A stretch of 64,000 bases of DNA from Flavitalea plasmicola (GCF_030546645.1 NZ_JAUOTO010000002.1:558001-622000); one strand, 5' to 3'; counted from the stretch's first letter, positions 42,180-54,100 are shown. Numbers and translations are program-made. Notes: generated from the letters alone by a model not told the origin.

Positions 42180-45100
42180 ATGACCCAACAGATGGTAAAA
42201 GACAAGCTCGCAGCTACTCCCGAATTCCTGGCAGGCGGAGGAGAAATGGGCCAACGTATCCGTGAATATGACTGGTCCAAAACACCGCTGGGCCCCATCT
42301 CCGATTGGCCGCAAAATCTGCGCACCTGTATCCGTATCATGCTGACGTCCCGGCAGCCCATCTGGATGGGCTGGGGAAAAGAGCTGATCAAGCTGTACAA
42401 TGATCCTTACAAAGCAATAGTCGGCGGCAAGCATCCGTGGGCGCTGGGAGAGCCGGCATCCCTCGTGTGGAAAGACATCTGGCGGGACATCGGTCCGATG
42501 CTCAGACAGGTGATGGAAAAGGATGAGGGGACCTATGTGGAATCACAGCTGCTTGTCATGGAGCGCAATGGTTATCCCGAGGAGACATACTATACATTTT
42601 CCTATACGCCCATTCCTGGCGATGACGGCGCCACTGCCGGCATGATCTGCTTCAACACCGACGACACGGAAAGGATCATCAGCGAACGGCAACTGAAAAC
42701 ACTTACCCGGCTTGGTAAGAGCCTGACGGATTCAAGATCCAACAAAGACATTATCGAAAGGACGATCACCACCCTGGGGGATAACCCGCATGATTTTCCT
42801 TTTATTTTATTTTATACGCTTTCCGGCGATAGAGCGACGCTTTCCGGTACCACTTCATTGGGAGGATCGGCGGCCATTGTGCCCGCCGAAATAGATCTTA
42901 CCGTTGATGATCCCCAGGCCTTCCCTTTTCAGCAAGCGGCGGCCACGCGAAGATCGCAGCTTTTTGAAGGGATCCATGATAAGATGGGGCTTATGCCGAA
43001 GGGCGCCTGGGAAGTGGCGCCGGACAAGGCATTTATTCTACCCATAGCATCGGCGGGAATGAAAGAGCCATTTGGCTTTCTTGTCGTAGGCAATAACCCC
43101 TACCGGCTGCCGGATGAAAAATACCGGAGCTTTTTTTCTTTGATCGCGGACCAGATAGCCACCAGCTTTTCCGACATCCATGCGTTGGAAGAAGAGCGGA
43201 AGCGGTCGGAGGCGCTGGCTGAAATAGACAGGGCCAAGACTATCTTCTTTTCCAATATCAGTCACGAGTTCCGGACGCCGCTGACGCTGCTGCTGGGACC
43301 TATCGAGGAGGTCCTCAACGACCCGCAATCGGTGGCCGTCAATAAATACAGGATGGGGATTGCCCATCGCAATGCCCTGCGTATGCAGAAGCTGGTGAAT
43401 ACGCTGCTGGAATTTTCCAGGATCGAATCAGGAAGACAGGAAGGCAAGTTCAGCCGGGTGGATATTTGCTCCTTTACGAAGGATCTGGCCAGCTCCTTCC
43501 GTTCGGCCATCGAAAAAGCGGGCATGCAGCTGCACATTTCCTGCGGTGAGATCGGGGACGAAGTATATGTGGATGTGGACATGTGGGAAATGATCGTGCT
43601 AAACCTGATCTCCAATGCATTTAAGTACAGTCACCAGGGTACTATCGACGTGGGTGTCCGGCAACAGGGAAAAGAAGTCCTTGTCACGGTGGCCGATGCG
43701 GGAGCCGGGATCCCTGAAGACCAGCTGGAGAAGATCTTCCAGCGTTTCCACCGTATCAGCGATGTCCAGGGCAGAAGCCTGGAGGGAACAGGCATCGGGC
43801 TGGCGATGGTGAAAGAGCTGGTGAAGCTGCACAAGGGCAGCATTACGGTGGAAAGCCGGCTGGGCGAAGGGTCAACCTTCACTGTGACCTTGCCCGTGGG
43901 CAAGGACCATTTGCCTGAGGACAGGATCGGCAGGGTTCCTTTTGGCGCGGCTATCCCGAAGAACGCCGATGCCTTTGTCATGGAGGCGCTGAAATGGATC
44001 CCCGACGAACAAGGTGCGCCGGGTACATGGGGATCGGGAGACGATGCCAGCGAACAAATGGCCGTCCCTGCGACCATCCATCCGCATACCGTGCTGCTGG
44101 CGGACGACAATGCCGATATGCGGGATTATGTGGGGAGGCTGCTTTCGAGCTATTACAATGTTGTCACGGCCATGAATGGGGAAGATGCGTTTGAAAAGAT
44201 GGTGCATTATAAGCCGGACCTGCTGTTGTCGGATGTGATGATGCCCCGCCTGGACGGTTTCGGTCTGCTGAAAAAGATACGGGAGCATCCTGAGATCAAA
44301 AACATTCCCGTCATCCTGCTGTCTGCAAGGGCCGGCGAGGAGGCGAAAGTCGAAGGGCTCGATGCCGGCGCGGATGACTACCTGACAAAGCCGTTCTCTG
44401 CCAGAGAGCTGCTGGCCCGTGTTGACGCCAGCATTAAGATCGCGAAGAACCGGATCACGGCCGAGGATAATTTGCGGAGCATTATCCTGCAATCACCCGT
44501 AGCGACTGCTCTTTTCCGCGGACCTTCTCTCACCATCGAGCTGGCCAATGAAAGGATGCTGGATATCTGGGGCAGGAGCAGTGGAGAAGTGATCAACCAG
44601 ACCGCTGCCCTGGCGTTGCCTGAGATAATGGCGCAAGGTTTCGACAAGATCCTGTCAACCGTATATGCAACGGGAAAAGCGCACCAAGGAATCGAGGTCC
44701 CCATCGATATCCGGCACCCGAATGGGATTCATACCTTTTACTTCGACTTTATTTACGAACCGTTGTGGGATGAGCATCATCATATCAGCGGCATCATTGC
44801 GGTAGCTACCGACGTATCCGCCCAGGTCTCCGCAAAAAATGCCATCAGGCGGCAAACGGAGATCCTGGAACAGGAAGTAAAGAGCCGCACCCAGGAGTTA
44901 AGCCAGCTCAATATTTCCCTGCGTAGAAGCAATGATGACCTACAGCAATTCGCTCATGTTGCCAGTCACGATCTGAAAGAGCCGGTGAGGAAGATCAGGA
45001 CCTTTGGCAGCCGGCTGCAGGATGAATATGGCCATCTGCTGCCGGAAAAGGGCAGGCTGTTCCTGGAAAAGATCCACCATGCCACGGAAAGGATGTTCTC

Positions 45101-45632
45101 TATGATCGATGGCGTGCTGACCTATTCCATGCTCAACGGCCTGCAGCAGTCCATCGAGACCGTCGATCTGAACGAGGTCTTCCGTAATATCGAGTCGGAC
45201 CTTGAGGTCTTTATCGTTCAGAAGCAGGGAGTGATCAGGAAAGGATCGCTGCCCGCAATTGAAGGCTCGCCCGTGCTTATCTATCAACTCTTCTACAACC
45301 TTCTCAACAATGCCCTGAAGTTCTCCAGGTCCGGCGTGCCGCCTGTGGTCCACATCAGCAGCCGCATGAAAGATGATGACGGACGTAAGTGGGTGGAGAT
45401 CGGTATTGCAGACAATGGCATTGGCTTCGATCAGAAATATGCAGCATCCATCTTTGATACTTTTGCGCGACTGAATTCGAAGGATAAATATGAAGGGACG
45501 GGGCTGGGGTTGGCACTGTGTAAAAAGATCGTCGAACGGCATCATGGCACGATTACTGCCTTGGGTACAAAAAACACCGGAGCGGCATTTACGATCAGGC
45601 TGCCTGAGCGACAAACAGAAAACAATATTTAA
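42180..45632 (+). CDS. Hybrid sensor histidine kinase with two kinase modules
   Basis: The ATG at 42180 gives 1150 residues; a TTG 42 bp earlier is possible. Order of domains: PAS-like sensor (about 25-185, EYDWSKTPLGP), GAF-like domain (about 190-335), HisKA with NISHEFRTPLTLL (His362) and its ATPase (DAGAGIPEDQ, GTGIGLAM), a receiver with LLLSDVMMP (Asp685), a second PAS (about 760-880), a coiled linker, and a second HisKA with ASHDLKEPVRK (His930) and ATPase (IADNGIGF, GTGLGLALCKKI). No transmembrane segment is seen, so it senses a cytoplasmic signal. A single-domain response regulator gene starts 13 bp downstream and is probably the output of the second kinase. Confidence 0.92.
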   Translation: MTQQMVKDKLAATPEFLAGGGEMGQRIREYDWSKTPLGPISDWPQNLRTCIRIMLTSRQPIWMGWGKELIKLYNDPYKAIVGGKHPWALGEPASLVWKDIWRDIGPMLRQVMEKDEGTYVESQLLVMERNGYPEETYYTFSYTPIPGDDGATAGMICFNTDDTERIISERQLKTLTRLGKSLTDSRSNKDIIERTITTLGDNPHDFPFILFYTLSGDRATLSGTTSLGGSAAIVPAEIDLTVDDPQAFPFQQAAATRRSQLFEGIHDKMGLMPKGAWEVAPDKAFILPIASAGMKEPFGFLVVGNNPYRLPDEKYRSFFSLIADQIATSFSDIHALEEERKRSEALAEIDRAKTIFFSNISHEFRTPLTLLLGPIEEVLNDPQSVAVNKYRMGIAHRNALRMQKLVNTLLEFSRIESGRQEGKFSRVDICSFTKDLASSFRSAIEKAGMQLHISCGEIGDEVYVDVDMWEMIVLNLISNAFKYSHQGTIDVGVRQQGKEVLVTVADAGAGIPEDQLEKIFQRFHRISDVQGRSLEGTGIGLAMVKELVKLHKGSITVESRLGEGSTFTVTLPVGKDHLPEDRIGRVPFGAAIPKNADAFVMEALKWIPDEQGAPGTWGSGDDASEQMAVPATIHPHTVLLADDNADMRDYVGRLLSSYYNVVTAMNGEDAFEKMVHYKPDLLLSDVMMPRLDGFGLLKKIREHPEIKNIPVILLSARAGEEAKVEGLDAGADDYLTKPFSARELLARVDASIKIAKNRITAEDNLRSIILQSPVATALFRGPSLTIELANERMLDIWGRSSGEVINQTAALALPEIMAQGFDKILSTVYATGKAHQGIEVPIDIRHPNGIHTFYFDFIYEPLWDEHHHISGIIAVATDVSAQVSAKNAIRRQTEILEQEVKSRTQELSQLNISLRRSNDDLQQFAHVASHDLKEPVRKIRTFGSRLQDEYGHLLPEKGRLFLEKIHHATERMFSMIDGVLTYSMLNGLQQSIETVDLNEVFRNIESDLEVFIVQKQGVIRKGSLPAIEGSPVLIYQLFYNLLNNALKFSRSGVPPVVHISSRMKDDDGRKWVEIGIADNGIGFDQKYAASIFDTFARLNSKDKYEGTGLGLALCKKIVERHHGTITALGTKNTGAAFTIRLPERQTENNI

Positions 45633-45645
45633 TCATTTATAAACA

Positions 45646-46092
45646 ATGGTTACGCGAATTTTGCTAATTGACGATGACAATGATGACAGGGAATTATTCT
45701 CGGAAGCCCTGGCCTCCGTAAACCCGGTCATTAAATGCGATCTGGCCGCCGATGCGGAAGAAGCGCTGCATAAATTAGAAACAAAAGAGATCGATTCGCC
45801 CGATGTGATCTTTCTCGACATCAACCTGCCTGTTATGACGGGCTGGCAATTCCTCACCAGCTTAAAGAGCAAAGAGGACTATAAGGATATCCCGGTGATC
45901 ATGTATTCCACGTCTTCCAACCAGCGGGACAGGGATATTGCAAAAGATCTCGGCGCCCTTTGCTTTATTACCAAGCCGAGCGCTTTCAAGAAGCTGCAGC
46001 ATACATTGGATATCATCGTCAGCTACGGCAACCGGCAGCTCTACCATCTTCTTTGCAATGCGATACACGAAGGGGGAACTAGTTTGGTTTGA
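45646..46092 (+). CDS. Single-domain response regulator (Rcp1-like)
   Basis: The 148-residue protein is a receiver domain only: acidic pocket LIDDDNDD near the N-terminus, phospho-acceptor Asp58 in VIFLDINLP, and the conserved Thr and Lys near YSTSSN and FITKPS. There is no DNA-binding domain. It follows the hybrid kinase by 13 bp, so it is likely its phosphorylation partner, with output through protein contact. Confidence 0.93.
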   Translation: MVTRILLIDDDNDDRELFSEALASVNPVIKCDLAADAEEALHKLETKEIDSPDVIFLDINLPVMTGWQFLTSLKSKEDYKDIPVIMYSTSSNQRDRDIAKDLGALCFITKPSAFKKLQHTLDIIVSYGNRQLYHLLCNAIHEGGTSLV

Positions 46093-46110
46093 ATTTCTTA
46101 ACTTTACTGG

Positions 46111-47019
46111 ATGAAGCAGGCAGAATCACTCCAGGAATTCTACACCCGGGTGCCCCAGGCCAACCCGGACAGGCTCCCGCTGAATAATGCAGGGCCTGGT
46201 CATTTCAATATATTCAGCCGGGATTGCTGCTTTCCCAAAACGTCTTATATCCGCCGGGACTTTTATAAGATATCCCTCATCATCGGAACGGGGAAATTAT
46301 ATTATGCCAATAAATGGATCGACATCGACAGGCCGGCCCTGCTGTTCTCCAACCCCATCGTTCCCTATTCATGGGAAGCCATCTCCGAGATCCAGAAAGG
46401 CTGGTTTTGCCTGTTCACCGAAGACTTTATCCATCCTGCCGAACGGAGGGAAAGCCTGCAGGAATCCCCTTTGTTCAGGATTGGCGGCTCTCCTGTATTT
46501 TTTATCAACCGGCAGCAGCAGGATGAGCTATCGGCCATCTTTGTCAAGATGCAGGAGGAGATGGGTTCTATCTACACCCATAAGTATGATCTTCTCCGGA
46601 ATTATCTTCATATCATCATCCATGAGGCGATGAAAATGCAGCCTGCGGAGGCTTATAAAAAACATCATAACGCCTCTGCCCGCATCACCTCTCTTTTCCT
46701 GGAGCTGCTGGAACGCCAGTTCCCTGTCGACACGCCTGAAACCAGTCTACAGCTGAGGACGGCCAATGATTTCGCCCGCAGCCTTTCCGTCCATGTCAAT
46801 TCACTGAACCGGAGCGTAAAGGATATCACGGGCAAGACCACCACCGAACATATCTCTACCCGTATCGTAAAGGAGGCGCAGGCGCTGCTGACGCATACGG
46901 ACTGGAATATTTCCGAAATAGCCTATAGCCTTGGCTTTGAATACCCTGCCTACTTCAATAATTTCTTTAAACGGCAAACCCGGCTCACCCCAGGTGAGGT
47001 GAGGAAAAACATTGTTTGA
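46111..47019 (+). CDS. AraC-family transcriptional regulator
   Basis: The 302-residue protein has an N-terminal AraC-type sensing domain (KISLIIGTGKLYYANKW, PALLFSNPIVPYSWEA) and a C-terminal helix-turn-helix pair (DFARSLSVHVNSLNRSVKD; ISEIAYSLGFEYPAYFNNFF). The gene lies 19 bp after the response regulator and 79 bp before the aldo/keto reductase, which it may regulate through the inverted repeat at 47027-47046. Confidence 0.93.
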   Translation: MKQAESLQEFYTRVPQANPDRLPLNNAGPGHFNIFSRDCCFPKTSYIRRDFYKISLIIGTGKLYYANKWIDIDRPALLFSNPIVPYSWEAISEIQKGWFCLFTEDFIHPAERRESLQESPLFRIGGSPVFFINRQQQDELSAIFVKMQEEMGSIYTHKYDLLRNYLHIIIHEAMKMQPAEAYKKHHNASARITSLFLELLERQFPVDTPETSLQLRTANDFARSLSVHVNSLNRSVKDITGKTTTEHISTRIVKEAQALLTHTDWNISEIAYSLGFEYPAYFNNFFKRQTRLTPGEVRKNIV

Positions 47020-47026
47020 TATTTAT

Positions 47027-47046
47027 AAGTATTGGTTTGAATACTT
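47027..47046. promoter_or_regulatory. Inverted repeat, candidate operator between araC-type gene and aldo/keto reductase
   Basis: AAGTATT and AATACTT form a perfect 7-bp inverted repeat with a 6-bp spacer, starting 8 bp after the AraC gene stop. A TACTTTTA box, one mismatch from TAnnTTTG, overlaps its right arm (47042-47049). The location fits an operator or promoter for the reductase gene at 47099. Confidence 0.4.
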
Positions 47047-47098
47047 TTACAGCCGCCCTCCTACCCCGCCGTACCTTCACCGGCATAAAATTGATTGT

Positions 47099-48100
47099 AT
47101 GCAATACAGAACACTATCAACTACCGACGAAAAATTATCCGCCATCGGGCTGGGATGCATGGGCATGAGCTTCGCTTATGGTCCTGTCGACGACAAGGAA
47201 AGCATTGCCACGCTCAACAGGGCGTTGGACCTGGGTGTCAACTTCTGGGATACTGCAGACATGTATGCCAATGGCGTCAATGAAGAGCTGATCTCACAGG
47301 TGCTGGTGCCCAACAGGGACAAGGTCTTCATCGCCACCAAGTTCGGCTTCAGGTTCCGGGATGGAAAGGCCTCGCACAGTGGCGCTCCCGGTACCTATGT
47401 GGATGGCTCACCCGCATGGATACGTGAGGCCGTGGACAAGAGTCTGCAAAGGCTGAAGATCGACACCATCGACCTGTATTATGCACACCGGATCGATCCG
47501 AATGTTCCCGTGGAAGAGACAGTAGGCGCTATGGCCGACCTGGTAAAACAGGGAAAGGTCCGTTACCTGGGCCTTTCAGAAGCTTCGGCCGCCTCTATCC
47601 GTAAGGCGCATGCGGTCCATCCTATCGCAGCCCTGCAATCGGAATATTCCGTGCTTACGCGGGACGTGGAAGGAGAGATATTAAAGACCGTCCGGGAGCT
47701 GGGAATCACCCTGGTAGCTTACTCGCCTTTGTCCAGGGGATTGGTGACATCTGTGGCGGACCCGTCCCAGCTGGCCGCGGATGATTTCCGCAAGGGTCTG
47801 CCCCGTTACTCCGGAGCGCACCTGGCCAACAACCAGTCCATAGCAAAAGGCTTTGCTGAAATTGCCGCCGGCAAAAATATAACTTCCGCGCAGCTGGCGC
47901 TGGCATGGGTCCTGGCCCAAGGCCGGGATATCATCCCTATCCCAGGCACCAAAAAAAGGAAATACCTGGAAGAGAATGCTGCTTCGGCGGATGTGACCTT
48001 GTCTGCGGGGGAGCTGCGCGCCATCGACGAGTTGCTGGCCCGTTTTCCGGATACGGGCGGCCGCTACAGTGAGGCTTCCATGAACCTGGTGAACCATTAG
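47099..48100 (+). CDS. Aldo/keto reductase
   Basis: The ATG at 47099 (MQYRTLSTTDEKLSAIGLGC) gives 333 residues, the usual size; the frame opens earlier at 47012 but the extension lacks homology. The catalytic tetrad is visible: Asp and Tyr in WDTADMYANG, Lys in FIATKFGF, and His in YYAHRIDPN. The C-terminal IPIPGTKKRKYLEENAAS binds NADP(H). It belongs to the general stress/YajO-like group that reduces small aldehydes and ketones. AraC-type regulators paired with such reductases commonly respond to reactive carbonyls or redox stress, which is inference here. Confidence 0.94.
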   Translation: MQYRTLSTTDEKLSAIGLGCMGMSFAYGPVDDKESIATLNRALDLGVNFWDTADMYANGVNEELISQVLVPNRDKVFIATKFGFRFRDGKASHSGAPGTYVDGSPAWIREAVDKSLQRLKIDTIDLYYAHRIDPNVPVEETVGAMADLVKQGKVRYLGLSEASAASIRKAHAVHPIAALQSEYSVLTRDVEGEILKTVRELGITLVAYSPLSRGLVTSVADPSQLAADDFRKGLPRYSGAHLANNQSIAKGFAEIAAGKNITSAQLALAWVLAQGRDIIPIPGTKKRKYLEENAASADVTLSAGELRAIDELLARFPDTGGRYSEASMNLVNH

Positions 48101-48122
48101 CCATCAGAACCTGCTGAAAGTG

Positions 48123-48150
48123 AGGAACGCCCCCTTGCGGGGGCGTTCCT
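48123..48150. terminator. Bidirectional terminator between aldo/keto reductase and giant T9SS gene
   Basis: A perfect 12-bp inverted repeat (aggaacgccccc and gggggcgttcct) with a 4-nt loop TTGC lies between the two convergent genes. The stem is very GC-rich but the flanking T-tract is short on both sides. Its position between convergent stop codons supports shared termination. Confidence 0.75.
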
Positions 48151-48167
48151 TATCCGGGGATGTTTAC

Positions 48168-51100
48168 TTATCTTTTTATGAGCAGCTTTTGGGTTGTTCT
48201 GGTCTTGTCATCCAAGTCGATGACCACCAAATACATTCCTGTCGCCAGCCGTGATACATCCAGCGAAAGGATGGCATCAGCTGGCTGCAACGCCACCATC
48301 ATCTGCCGGCCTGTGTTATCGAAGACAGATACCTTTTCCACTTTGTTGCCGTTGAGCCCGATGAATACCCTGTCCGTTGTGGGGTTCGGGTACATCGTCA
48401 GGCCGGATACAGCGCCGATGCTGACCATGCGCACGTCAGAATAAACTGCCGACCCGTCGAGGTCTGTCATCTTCAGCCGGTAGTAAGACGTCCCTTTCAG
48501 CGGATGGCTGTCTTTGGTGGAGTAGCTCAATGGCTGCGCACTGTTGCCGGCTGCAGGCACTGACTGCAGCGGATCGAAATGTTGCCCGTCTGCTGACCGT
48601 TCGACCGTAAAGTAGCTGCTGTTCTGTTCCGAGGCGGTGGCCCAGTCAATATCCACCAGTGAAGCGTTGACCTTATTACATTGGAAGTAAGTCAATTGGA
48701 TCGGAAGAATATTGTTCACCGTAAGGGAAGCCAGCGTAAAGGCGCCGAAGGTAGTTACGGCAGCGCCTGACGTCACGGTTCCTGCGCCGGAATTACCCGT
48801 CGTAGCGCTGTTGCCCAGGTCCTTCCACTTGGCTTGTGCGGTGCTCCAGCCTGCCACATGCAGGGCGCCCATGCTCGTGATGGCGCCGCTATGTGAATTC
48901 CACGACAGGTTTACCGTAACATTGGAAGCCCCGTTGACCCTGTTCAGCATCCAGTACTCTGCCGCCGAAACGTTGTTCAGGGTGATATCCCTGGAAGTTT
49001 GCGGATACGTCGGGGACGGGTTTGCACGGATGTATTGGGCTGTGAAAACATCCGTTGCGGAGGAAGGCGCGGACATGGCTATCGGCCTGTAGTAGTTGGC
49101 ATCTCCCACGGGGAATGTAAAGGCGCCCGTTCCCACCTTGGTGACGACGCCATTGACATGGCTGTTGTCCGATGCGCCCGAGACGGCCGAGCCATTGAGG
49201 AAGGTGAGGGTGGCATTCTGTGTTACGACACCCGAGACAAAGGTCATCAGCTTCGACACCTGCTGTGTGCCGGAGGCGACGGTCACTCCATATGGCGTAT
49301 TGATCACCAGGTTATAGAATGTCTCCGTGCCTGCGCTGCTGATGACGGCAGGCGAAGAGCAGCTGACGAAGCTCACGGTTCCGGTGCCGGGCGTAAAGGT
49401 GCCGTTATTCGTGAAGTTCCTGTAAATATATAGTATGGGTGAGCCGGAGATCGTCAGGGAGGCCCCGCTGTTGATCGTGAGATCGTAGACGTTTGCGTCC
49501 GTAGTGATGACCGGGCTGTTCGGCGTTCCGGAAGGAATGACGGCAGATGTGAACCTGTCCGGCAAACCACCCGACCAGTTGGCCGCGGTGAACCAGCTGG
49601 TGCTGGCAGCACCGGTCCAGGTCGTCGTATTCCCTGACTTCACATAGGTGACAGTATTGGATGAATAGGTTGCTGCCGCACAGCCCGGCAGGTTGGGCGT
49701 GAGTACACAGGTCACCACGTCACTGTTGGACAGGGAGGGGTTGTTATAGGAGGCGCTGGTGCCCGTCTGAACCACCGAGCCATTCACCTTCCATTGGAAG
49801 TTGGGTGAGGAGCCCGCGTTAACCGCATTGGCTACAAAGCTGCCGCTATTGAGGTTGGAAACGACGGCGCCGGAGATCGTCGCACCGGTATTGTATAGAC
49901 TGACATCCACCAGCATGGGAAGCGTGGGTGTCGAGCCGCTGCTCCGCAGCAGCGTGCCATTCCTGTAGTATCTCACTACATTGTTTTCCACCGCGATCTT
50001 CAGGATGTCGCCGGTGGTATAGGTGCCGAAGGCGCCTTTGTCTACGCTGGATTCATAGATATGCAGGCTGCCACCGGCCAGCAGGTAGAAGGCGTATTGT
50101 ATGGTCGTATAGCTGGGGCTGCTGTAGCTGGAGCTAAGACCTGCCATCCTGTTGGTAGTGGTCTCGGTGGCCGTGAACTGGAAATACCCATTGTTGCTCA
50201 CCGTATTCCAGCTGCCTACACCGCCGTCCCAGGCGTTGTTCGACAGGTATTTGGACAAACCATTCACACCCACCACATTCGTATTGGGGGACAGGGTCGA
50301 CAATTTCCATTCCACCTGCTCAACGACAGCCGCACAGCTGGAAGGATCGACCACACCCTGTATGGAAAAGTCCAGGTTCAGGGGTGGTGTTATCGTGTTT
50401 TTGATCGTGTCGGCGTTGTACGTAGAGACGGTGCAGCCGGGAAGATCGGGTGTAAGGACGCAGGTGACCACGTCATTGTTGGCAAGACCGGCATTCGTAT
50501 ACGTAGTTCCGGCGCCTGTCTGTACGGTAACCCCATTCACCTGCCACACGAAAGTGGGATTTGTCCCGGCATTCACCGTGCTGGCCGTGAAGACACCGGT
50601 GCTGTAATTAGACACCAGGGCATTGCCGATGGTACCATTCACATCGCGGATGGATGCATCCACCAGCAAGGGCAGCACCGGGGTCACACTGCTGATATAC
50701 AGGGAAGTCCCGTTCTTATAGTATTTCACCACATTGTTCTCTACAGCGATCTTAAACACATCGCCCGGTGTATAGGTACCAAAAGTCCCTCTGTTGGAGC
50801 CGGATTCGTAGATCTGCACGGAGCCGCCGGATACCAGGTAGAATGCATATTGTATGGTCGTATAGCTGGCGCTGGTATAATTCGTACTGAGGCCCGCCAT
50901 CCTGCTGGTAGAAGTTTCGGTGGCCGTGAACTGGAAATAGCCGTTGTTGCTTACTGTGTTCCAGCTGGCAACGCCGCCATCCCATGCGCCATTGGACTGG
51001 AACTTGGACAGACTGTTGACGGACACGATGTTCATATTGGACGACAGGGTAGACAGCTTCCATTTCACCTGTTCGATGACGGTGGCGCAATTGGAGCTGG

Positions 51101-54100
51101 CCGCTGTTGCCGTTATAGCGAAGTCCACATTCAGGGGCGGCACGCTGGAATTGGTGATCGTATTGGAAGTATAGGTCGCGGCCACGTTGCAGCCCGCCAG
51201 ATCCGGCGTGAGCACGCAGGTCACTACGTCATTGTTGTTCAATGACGTGTTCGTATAGGTGGCGCTGGTCCCTGTCTGCATCACGGCGCCATTCACTTTC
51301 CATTGGAAGGTGGGGTTAGCGCCGGCGTTGGCCGTGGTGGCTGTAAAAGTGCCGCTGTTGTAGTTAGACACCAGCGCGTTGCCGATGCTACCGCCTTTGT
51401 CATTGATGGAGACATCCACCAGAAGGGGCAATACGGGCGTGATGGTGCTGACATACAGCTGAACGCCATTCTTATAGTATCTCACCACATTATTCTCCAC
51501 CGTTATCTTCAACACATCCCCTGTGGCATAGGTACCGAACGTACCACGGCTGTTGCCTGACTCATAGATGCCCAGGCTGCCATTGGACACCAGGTAGAAA
51601 GCGTACTGGATGTTGGTGTAACTGGTTCCGGTGAAGCTGGCGCTGAGGCCGGCCATCCTGCTGGTGGTGGTTTCGGTCGCCGTGAACTGGAAATAACCAT
51701 TATTGCTCACCGTATTCCAGGAAGAGGCCGCCGCGTTCCAACCATAGTTCTGGAACCTGGAGACACTGTTGGTGCCAGCAACGACCAGGTTGTTACTGAG
51801 ATCGGATAGTTTCCATTTCACCTGCTCGATGACAGACTTACAATTCGCGGTGGAAGCGGTGCCCGTGATGGCGAAATCCATGTTGAGGGGAGCCGCCACG
51901 CTGTCGGTGATCGTATTGGACAAATAAGTGGTAGTTGCATTGCAGCCTGTAAGATCCGGCGTCAGCTCGCAGGTGACCACGTCGGCATTGTTCAGCGACG
52001 TGTTGGTATAAGTGGCATTGGTGCCCGTTTGCACGGTGGCGCCATTGACCATCCAACGGAAGACCGGGTTGGCGCCGGCATTCGCCGTATTGGCAGTAAA
52101 GACACCGGCATTGTAGTTGGACACGATGGCCCCGCCGATGGTGCCGCCCTGGTCGCTGATGCTGGCATCCACCAGCATGGGCAGCGTAGGCGCGACACCG
52201 CTGATGTACAGCAGCGTACCATTTTTGTAGTATTTCACCGTACCTGCCTCGACGGCGATCTTCAAGATGTCACCGGTGGCATAGGTTCCGAATGATCCAC
52301 GACCGCTGCCGGACTCGTAGATCTGCAGGGCGCCGCCTGATACCAAAAAGAAAGCATATTGAATATTCGTATAGCTGGTGCCGGTGTAGGTGGTGCTGAG
52401 CCCCGCCATCCGGGACTTGTTGGTCTCGGTGGCCGTGAACTGGAAATAGCCGTTGTTGCTCACGGTATTCCAGGAAGATACGCCGGCATTCCAGCCGCTG
52501 CTCTGGAACCTGGAAAGACCATTGGTCCCCACGATCAGCAGGTTGGTGGAAAGGTCGGACAGTTTCCATTTCACCTGCTCAACGGCCGAGTTGCAATTGC
52601 TCGTTGCCGGGGTACCTGCAATAGCGAAGTCCAGGTTGGCCGGGGTGATCACGGTATCCTTTATCGTGTTGGAAGCAACCGGTATGGCGTTGCAGTCGGA
52701 CAGGCCCGGGGTCATCAGACAGGTCACCACGTCATTGTTGCTTAATGATGGATTGGTATAGGTGGCACTCGTTCCTGTTTGCACTACCGTACCATTCACT
52801 TTCCACTGGAAGGTGGGATTGACGCCCGCGTTCGCAGTGCTGGCCGTAAAGGAACCCCCATTATAATTTGACACCATGGCGCCCGTAATCGTGCCATTGA
52901 CCGAATAGATGCTGGCGTCCACCAGCAATGGCAATGTGGGGGCAGTATTACTTTGATAGAGCAGGGCGCCATTCTTATAATATTTCACCACATTGTTCTC
53001 CACGGCGATCCGCAGGATGTCGCCGGGAACATAGCTGCCATAGGTTCCGCGCCCGCTGCCGGACTCATAGATCTGCAGGCTGCCGCCGGAATTGAGATAA
53101 AAGCAATATTGAATAGTGGTGAAATTATTACCTGTGAAGGTATTGCTGAGGCCGATCGCACGATAGGTATTGGTCTCGGATGCCGTGAACTGGAAATAGC
53201 CATTGTTGCTCACGGTGTTCCAGGAAGATACGCCTGCATTCCAGTTGCTGTTCTGCAACCTGGAGAGGCCGTTGGTGGAAAGGATGGTCAGATTGTTGTT
53301 GAGGTCCGACAGCTTCCATTTCACCTGTTCCAGGACGGAATTGCAGTTGGTGGTAACGGGCACGCCCTGTATGGCAAAATCCATATTAAGGGGAGCGACC
53401 ACCGTATCCTTTATGGCATTGGAGCTGATGGGTGCAGCGATACACCCGGCCAGGTCCGGGGTCATTTCGCAGGTGACCACATCTCCGTTGGCGAGGCCTG
53501 AATTGGCATAGGTGGCATTGGCGCCCGTCTGCATCGTAGCGCCATTGACCATCCAACGGAACGTGGGGTTAGGGCCTGCATTGACTGTATTGGCAGTAAA
53601 GGACCCTGCATTATAATTAAAGACCTGCGCATTGGTGATCGTGCCGCCTACATGATACAGGGAAGCATCTACCAGGAGCGGCAGGGTTGGCGCCACGGCA
53701 CTGATGTACAAAAGAGCGCCATTCCTGTAATATTTCACCGTCCCTGCTTCCACCGCGATCTTCAGGACATCGCCCGTACTATACGTTCCGAAGCTTGCCT
53801 TACCTGTGCCGGACTCATAGATCTGGAGGCTACCACCACTGGTAAGATAGAAAGCATATTGAATATTGGAATAGTTGACCCCGGTGTAGCTGGTGCTGAG
53901 ACCCACCATCCTTGCCGTGTTGGTCTCGGAGGCGGTGAACTGGAAGTAACCGTTGTCGCTGACCGTATTCCAGCTGGCGGCCGCGCCATCCCAATTGTAG
54001 GACTGGAATTTGGAGAGATTGTTCGTGGATCCCACCGTCACGTTGTTGGTCGTGTTACCCAGGTTCCATTTCACCTGCTCTATGACGCCGCTGCAGCTGG

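Noticed and set aside
47012-47098. Upstream start for the aldo/keto reductase
   Set aside because: The extra residues are unlike the family and would overlap the AraC gene; the ATG at 47099 matches the family N-terminus.
50061-51245. 394-codon plus-strand frame
   Set aside because: It runs antisense to the tandem repeats of the giant protein and recurs with each unit, so it is a by-product of the repeat sequence.
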